NCBI GenBank assembly: GCA_947167995.1
Contig: CAMVKS010000024.1
Location: 1-39,770 of the forward strand
Length of the DNA stretch: 39,770 nucleotides
Direction: 5' to 3'
Source: an uncultured Prevotellaceae bacterium
GTDB lineage: Bacteria; Bacteroidota; Bacteroidia; Bacteroidales; Muribaculaceae
The notes under the pieces are model-generated. The model saw nothing but the letters and a program-made list of their open reading frames with translations, had not been told where the DNA came from and did not search any database. A program made the position numbers and the translations under genes. Each line of letters starts with the position of its first letter. Position 1 is the stretch's first letter. Below, piece by piece: positions 35,738 through 39,770 of this stretch.

Positions 35738-36814
35738 ATGAGAAAGTTTTTATTTGTCTTTGCAGTCTTTTTGTGTACTGTCATGATGTCTTGCACACAG
35801 GGCTATAAAATTAATGTAAATTTTGGTGACCACATTTTTGATGGTAAAATGGCCTATCTAACCAATTACGACACTGGCGACACCATCGACAGCGTTAAGG
35901 TTGTGGAGAAACACTTGGCGCTTGAAGGAAAAGTCGACTCAGCCTTTTTCGCTCGTCTTATTGTTGACGGAAACAGGGTAGGGATTATTGTCGAACCTGG
36001 TACTATCAATGTTGAGTGGAACGAGAAAATCATTGCAAGAGGAACACCTCTCAACGACAAACTTAACATAGTGAATAATGAGATTGATGCTCTTGAGGCC
36101 GACTGGGAAAAGATCAGCACCGACTTGAGTAATCAAACTATCGACGAGCAAGAAGCCGAAAAACGTAATAAGGAACTTGAGAAAAAACAGATTGACATTC
36201 TGTTCAAGTGCTATAACGAGAACAAGGACAATGCACTCGGTGTATGGGCTTTTACTAACTATGTTAACTATAGTGCTTTCGACTCCAAGCAATTAGAGGA
36301 AGTTTTGAGCAAAGCGCCACAGAGCTACCGTGGTTATAAAAGAATTGTGAAAGCGGTTAGCGATGCCAAAGCTCTTGAAAACACTGCTGTGGGAAAACAA
36401 TACACCGACTTTAGCATGAAAGGTGTTGACGGTAAAGTTGAGAAACTCTCCGACTTCGTGGGTAAGGACGGCAAATACACTCTTGTCGACTTTTGGGCAA
36501 GCTGGTGTGCACCATGCCGCAAGGAGATTCAAGGAGCTCTCATGGAATTGCACAACAAGTATGATGGAAAAGGCCTGCAAGTAATTGGCGTAGCGGTATG
36601 GGACAACCCACAAGACACTAAGGCTGCTATTGATCAACTTTCCATCCCTTGGCATGTTATGATAGGAGATCATTACATGACTGAGCCAACCGACCTTTAT
36701 GGCATAGCAGGAATACCTCACATCATGCTTCTCGACCCGCAGGGAAAAATCCTGCTCAGAGGCTTGAATGGCAAGGAACTTATCGACGAAGTAGACAAAA
36801 TACTGGCAAAATAG
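35738..36814 (+). CDS. TlpA-like thioredoxin-fold lipoprotein (DUF4369 type)
   Basis: This 358-residue protein is a periplasm-facing thiol-disulfide oxidoreductase. The lipoprotein signal ends in MMSC (Cys about 19). The N-terminal half is a DUF4369-like domain (DTIDSVKVVEKHLALEGKV, IVEPGTINVEW) with a helical linker. The C-terminal AhpC/TSA-type thioredoxin domain has WASWCAPCRKE (Cys about 257 and 260), the cis-Pro loop GIAGIPHIMLLD and a final helix. It begins 8 nt after the GH3 fusion gene. Its partner proteins are unknown. Confidence 0.9.
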   Translation: MRKFLFVFAVFLCTVMMSCTQGYKINVNFGDHIFDGKMAYLTNYDTGDTIDSVKVVEKHLALEGKVDSAFFARLIVDGNRVGIIVEPGTINVEWNEKIIARGTPLNDKLNIVNNEIDALEADWEKISTDLSNQTIDEQEAEKRNKELEKKQIDILFKCYNENKDNALGVWAFTNYVNYSAFDSKQLEEVLSKAPQSYRGYKRIVKAVSDAKALENTAVGKQYTDFSMKGVDGKVEKLSDFVGKDGKYTLVDFWASWCAPCRKEIQGALMELHNKYDGKGLQVIGVAVWDNPQDTKAAIDQLSIPWHVMIGDHYMTEPTDLYGIAGIPHIMLLDPQGKILLRGLNGKELIDEVDKILAK

Positions 36815-36879
36815 CCATTAATTTAAAGTAAAATATACAATTAATTATTTATTTAGTTGGCGATTTTATGCTAATTATG

Positions 36880-36887
36880 TAATTTTG
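36880..36887 (+). promoter_or_regulatory. -7 box of the Cys-rich lipoprotein gene
   Basis: TAATTTTG matches TAnnTTTG, with TTG 20 nt upstream (36857-36859), 53 nt before the ATG at 36941. Confidence 0.6.
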
Positions 36888-36940
36888 CACTCGTTTTGAG
36901 AAAAGACTATAAAACAGAACTATAATAAACGAAAATTGAA

Positions 36941-37729
36941 ATGAAAAAAATCATCTTTTTGTTAACATTGCCCTTGGCTTTGATTAATGTCTCATGTGCG
37001 ATACTTGGACATCATTCGGCCAATGGAATTTGCACTTGTACCTGTGAGGCATGTCGTAACTGTTTACACAAGCTCTCTCCCGAACAGCTGGCGCATTATC
37101 AAGCAAGTCAGGATTCTCTGAGTGCCGAGGAGGCTAAAAAGCGCGCCGAGCTTGATTCTTTGTTGAACATGGACTATACAATTGTTCATTACGATATTGA
37201 AGCACCTCAAGAACCTCAGCCATATAAGTGGGAGCCTGAGGAGGTTATTGATGTCGATGCCAATACTCTTGTTCCTCTGTTCAGAACTACCAATGTTAAC
37301 CAGTCAAGTGGATATGCCGAGTATGTATACAATAATGTTAATACAAGCTTCAAAGATAATGACACTTACTTCTATTTCACCACATTGAATGGAGTGGCAC
37401 AGTCATTGCATTTTGTTGTACATTTCTATGCCGACGACCCTGTGAACTTTGTTAGCCTGAGAATCAGTGCCGACAATTTCAAATATGAATTCACCCCGAC
37501 CAATATCACTCACACACGCGATGGAGCATTCTATGTGGAGAATTTTGACAATGTAGTGGACGCTAAGTCAAAAGACGTGGTTGCCGCTCTTGCACATTGC
37601 TCTTATGCCAACATGGTAATGGTGAGTGACGGTGGTGTCAATCACCGTATCTTCTTCACCCCCGAGAATCTTAAACGGTTCAGGGAAACCTATCAACTTT
37701 TCCGTCTCATGGGAGGTAAAATTGATTAA
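36941..37729 (+). CDS. Cys-rich putative lipoprotein of unknown function
   Basis: This 262-residue protein has a signal peptide with a slightly atypical lipobox, INVSC. Shortly after comes a cysteine cluster, ICTCTCEACRNC, then a Glu/Ala-rich helix (LSPEQLAHYQASQDSLSAEEAKKR). The remaining ~170 residues look like one globular alpha/beta domain (YFYFTTLNGVAQSLHFVVHFY, VSDGGVNHRIFFTPENLKRF). I do not recognise the family. The cluster could bind metal or form disulfides in the periplasm. It has its own promoter box and a strong terminator. Confidence 0.78.
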   Translation: MKKIIFLLTLPLALINVSCAILGHHSANGICTCTCEACRNCLHKLSPEQLAHYQASQDSLSAEEAKKRAELDSLLNMDYTIVHYDIEAPQEPQPYKWEPEEVIDVDANTLVPLFRTTNVNQSSGYAEYVYNNVNTSFKDNDTYFYFTTLNGVAQSLHFVVHFYADDPVNFVSLRISADNFKYEFTPTNITHTRDGAFYVENFDNVVDAKSKDVVAALAHCSYANMVMVSDGGVNHRIFFTPENLKRFRETYQLFRLMGGKID

Positions 37730-37750
37730 TCTATAATCAAGAGATAGCAC

Positions 37751-37791
37751 AAAAAAAGAGGATGTGAACAAGTGTCACACCCTCTTTTTTT
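37751..37791. terminator. Bidirectional intrinsic terminator
   Basis: The left arm 37751-37767 (AAAAAAAGAGG then TGTGA) pairs with 37775-37791 with one A/C mismatch and a 7-nt loop. A- and T-runs on either side serve both the lipoprotein gene and the convergent winged-helix gene. Confidence 0.85.
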
Positions 37792-37821
37792 AAATGTTTT
37801 GATAAACCTCAAATTCTTTTC

Positions 37822-38031
37822 TTAGAGCAAAGTAACTTCAATCTGCTTGCCTTCGTCGTCCGAAGCAATGTTGACTTTACCTTCACGAGCGAGCCAACCA
37901 ATAGCAGCAAAAATTTCTTTCTCTTTAAGTTTAGTTACTTTCTTCAAACCTTTCATGTCCTGGGTACCATTGGCATCGTTCAATGAATTCCAAACAGCGC
38001 CTGCCCACAGACCAATTGTTTCAACGTTCAT
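37822..38031 (-). CDS. Small winged-helix domain protein (DUF2582 type)
   Basis: This 69-residue protein is almost entirely one winged helix-turn-helix domain: IGLWAGAVWNSLN, then GLKKVTKLKEKEIFAAIGWLAREGKVN, then a short hairpin. It matches the DUF2582 family found widely in Bacteroidota. A DNA-binding regulatory role is suggested by fold only; targets are unknown. The length is complete for the family. Its promoter box (38077-38084) lies in the divergent region shared with rsgA. Confidence 0.85.
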   Translation of the reverse strand: MNVETIGLWAGAVWNSLNDANGTQDMKGLKKVTKLKEKEIFAAIGWLAREGKVNIASDDEGKQIEVTLL

Positions 38032-38076
38032 AATAAATAAATTTTATGTAAAACTTCATGTTTATTAAAAACAGTG

Positions 38077-38084
38077 CAAAATTA
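38077..38084 (-). promoter_or_regulatory. -7 box of the winged-helix gene
   Basis: The minus-strand reading TAATTTTG matches TAnnTTTG, 45 nt before the ATG at 38031. Confidence 0.55.
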
Positions 38085-38161
38085 TATGTTTTATAACATA
38101 TAACCAATAAATTACATAAAGTAATTAATATTTATCGTCTGCAATCGTTTTACATTTCTTT

Positions 38162-38193
38162 TTTGGGTTTCTCAATTTTATTCTATAATTTTG
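38162..38193 (+). promoter_or_regulatory. -33/-7 promoter of rsgA
   Basis: TTTG (38162-38165) and TAATTTTG (38186-38193) are separated by 20 nt, the clearest complete Bacteroidota promoter in the window. Transcription should start near 38198, which decides in favour of the ATG at 38217 over a TTG at 38202. Confidence 0.7.
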
Positions 38194-38216
38194 TGGCATA
38201 ATTGAAAAAGACCTTC

Positions 38217-39161
38217 ATGCAACAAGGATTAGTGATAAAAAATACGGGTAGCTGGTACATTGTGCGCACGGCCGATGGCACCGAGCGCAACTGCAAAATC
38301 AAGGGGAACCTGCGCTTGAAGGGTTTCCGCTGCACTAATCCTGTGGCAGTGGGCGACAACGTGGAAATTGAGGTCAAGGATGATGGCACAGCATTCATCC
38401 GCTCGATATTGCCTCGTCGCAACTATATCATTCGCCGTGCGAGCAACCTCTCGCGTGAGTTTCAGATTCTTGCCGCCAACCTTGACATGGCTGTGCTGGT
38501 TGTCACGCTTGTCAATCCCGAGACGAGCACAGTGTTCATAGATCGCTTCCTTGCTACTGCCGAGGCTTATAACGTGCCAGTGACCATAGTATTCAACAAG
38601 ATTGACCTGCTCGTTGAGCCCGAGGACCGCGAGTTGCTCGATGCTGTTATTTATTTGTATAGGAGCATTGGTTACACAGTTGTTCCCATGTCGGTGATGA
38701 CAGGCGAGGGGCTGGATTTGCTGCGCAGTGAGTTGCGTGGAAAGACGGCACTGTTCAGCGGCAATTCGGGAGTTGGAAAGAGCTCTATTATCAATGAGTT
38801 GGTGCCTGATGCACGGCTCAAGGTAGGGGAGATATCCGAGGTGCATCACACAGGCATGCACACTACCACCTTTAGTGAGATGCTCGACATTCCTGGCGAT
38901 GATGCAGGGCACATAATCGACACACCTGGCGTAAAGGGGTTTGGCACTATCGACTTTGAGAAGAGCGAGGTTGCACACTATTTTCCAGAGTTTTTCAAGA
39001 TCTCAAAGGAATGTAAATACAACAATTGCACCCACACCCATGAGCCTGGCTGCGCAGTGCGCGATGCAGTTGAGCAGAGCCTCATCAGCCAGTCACGCTA
39101 TAACAGCTACCTGAGCATCATGGAAGACACCGATCCCGACAAATATCGCAAGCCGTTTTAG
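38217..39161 (+). CDS. rsgA: Ribosome small-subunit-dependent GTPase RsgA
   Basis: RsgA is a circularly permuted GTPase that aids late 30S subunit maturation. Starting at ATG 38217 gives 314 residues beginning [16 protein letters not shown], as in relatives. An OB-fold N-domain ([10 protein letters not shown]...VGDNVEIEV) is followed by permuted G motifs: NKIDLL (G4) precedes the P-loop GNSGVGKSS (G1), the G2 region HHTGMHTTT and DTPGVKGFG (G3). The C-terminal zinc motif is [14 protein letters not shown]. All motifs are intact. It has its own promoter and no co-directional partner in the window. Confidence 0.95.
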   Translation: MQQGLVIKNTGSWYIVRTADGTERNCKIKGNLRLKGFRCTNPVAVGDNVEIEVKDDGTAFIRSILPRRNYIIRRASNLSREFQILAANLDMAVLVVTLVNPETSTVFIDRFLATAEAYNVPVTIVFNKIDLLVEPEDRELLDAVIYLYRSIGYTVVPMSVMTGEGLDLLRSELRGKTALFSGNSGVGKSSIINELVPDARLKVGEISEVHHTGMHTTTFSEMLDIPGDDAGHIIDTPGVKGFGTIDFEKSEVAHYFPEFFKISKECKYNNCTHTHEPGCAVRDAVEQSLISQSRYNSYLSIMEDTDPDKYRKPF

Positions 39162-39214
39162 GACATTGAAGCCATTAAGGCTCTTGAAGACATTAATAGT
39201 TCCGATTCTACTCA

Positions 39215-39260
39215 AAAAAAACAAGCGGTAGAACTCTCCACATGCGAGGTTCTACCGCTT
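39215..39260 (-). terminator. Strong minus-strand intrinsic terminator
   Basis: A 12-bp stem (39223-39234 with 39249-39260, AAGCGGTAGAAC type) extends by three more pairs past one bulge. On the minus strand it is followed by eight T residues within 39214-39221. It may also slow transcripts coming from rsgA, but there is no plus-strand T-run. Confidence 0.8.
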
Positions 39261-39284
39261 ATATCTTAATAAGGTATGTAATCC

Positions 39285-39341
39285 TTATTTGCCTTCAACG
39301 GCTGCCTGAGCGGCGGTTATACGATACTGATTATCAGTGAC
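39285..39341 (-). pseudogene. Candidate 3' remnant of a lost minus-strand gene
   Basis: On the minus strand 18 sense codons (VTDNQYRITAAQAAVEGK) end in TAA 24 nt before the terminator at 39215-39260. The codons are GC-rich and gene-like, in contrast to AT-rich flanks. An in-frame stop lies immediately upstream (39342-39344), and no coding sequence continues to the right. This looks like the last codons and terminator of a gene whose body was deleted or replaced. The family is not recognised. Confidence 0.4.
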
Positions 39342-39770
39342 TTACAGGGTTAGTGTAAAGTACTGGCATCTCTTTTTAGACTCATTCTGCCCATTCTGCT
39401 CATTTTGAGTGTGATTTTACAGCAGAATTATCTTGTTTATGTCATATCTTCAAATTTTAGTTTTACACTAAATTGCACGATTTAATCTTGCAATCACTTT
39501 TGTTCATTCTGCCCATTCGGCTCATTCTGTTTGCAAATATACAATAAATTCTTTGGATTCAGACTCGTTTTGCCTATTTTTCGTGCAGAATAAGTCTCTT
39601 TTAACAAAAACAAGGTCAAACTGGAATCTAATCTTTATTATTTCAATCAAAAGAAAAGAGCCTGATTTCAACCTTGTAAGTTTAGGTTTAAGTTTAGATG
39701 TTCTTATATATATAAAAGGTAAAGTAAACCCTGAACATGATGATTGAGTTTAGTATTTTCAGTTTATAGG
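39342..39770. repeat. Gene-free right end with 9-bp repeats
   Basis: Two 27-bp blocks, 39381-39407 and 39503-39529, differ at three positions. Each is three copies of a 9-bp unit close to YTCATTCTG. A 10-bp inverted repeat (TTAGTGTAAA at 39350-39359; complement at 39462-39471) lies nearby. A minus-strand TAnnTTTG match (39534-39541) points at no gene. A 64-codon plus-strand frame at 39553-39747 lacks coding character. Confidence 0.6.

Noticed and set aside
39553-39747. 64-codon plus-strand gene at the right edge
   Set aside because: The translation lacks coding character, the region is AT-rich and there is no promoter or family resemblance.

Overview
The window looks like chromosomal DNA from a gut-type Bacteroidales bacterium; I would guess near Muribaculaceae or Prevotellaceae, but genus is not decidable by eye. 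Reasons: repeated TAnnTTTG (-7) promoter boxes ahead of genes, AT-rich leaders without Shine-Dalgarno sequences, the Bacteroidota-type tamB-tamL pair, a DUF5063 gene beside nadD, DUF4369/TlpA-type and other short lipoproteins, and a GH3/beta-lactamase fusion. No rRNA, tRNA, CRISPR array, intact insertion sequence or prophage was seen.

Layout. 1-48: first codons of a minus-strand gene, probably the methylmalonyl-CoA mutase small subunit. 358-4236: a tight plus-strand run yicC, gmk, nadD, DUF5063, M18 aminopeptidase. 4314-7859: phosphohexomutase, a small conserved protein, a lysophospholipid-acyltransferase-like protein and a nitrilase-family amidase, closed by a strong bidirectional terminator. 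7943-11037: two tandem paralogous MFS transporters (minus). 11256-13187: groES-groEL behind what looks like a sigma-54 promoter. 13324-17115: a membrane Ser/Thr kinase followed by a secreted FGE-sulfatase/C-type-lectin-fold protein whose last ~35 codons look like the variable region of a diversity-generating retroelement (DGR) target, followed by unusual inverted repeats. 17456-21346: TrmH-type methyltransferase, small lipoprotein, a 174-bp MITE-like element, D,D-carboxypeptidase, a lysine-rich membrane protein and a VanZ-like protein. 21334-28928: tamL and tamB (minus). 29141-30529: RsmF/NOP2-type rRNA methyltransferase. 30530-31207: a gene-free stretch with degenerate direct repeats. 31208-36814: operon of 5'-nucleotidase, GH3/serine-hydrolase fusion and a thioredoxin lipoprotein. 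36941-39161: Cys-rich lipoprotein, small winged-helix protein (minus), RsgA. 39162-39770: no intact gene, but what looks like the 3' tail of a lost gene with its terminator, plus 9-bp repeats.

Most of the window is housekeeping: nucleotide and NAD synthesis, proteostasis, envelope assembly, cell-wall turnover and ribosome maturation. The best candidate for something undescribed is the kinase/variable-lectin locus at 13324-17290. A cytoplasmic kinase with a membrane-crossing, Ser/Gln/Pro-rich tail sits beside a secreted protein whose C-terminus matches the codon pattern expected from adenine mutagenesis. No DGR reverse transcriptase or template repeat lies in the window, so any DGR would have to act in trans.
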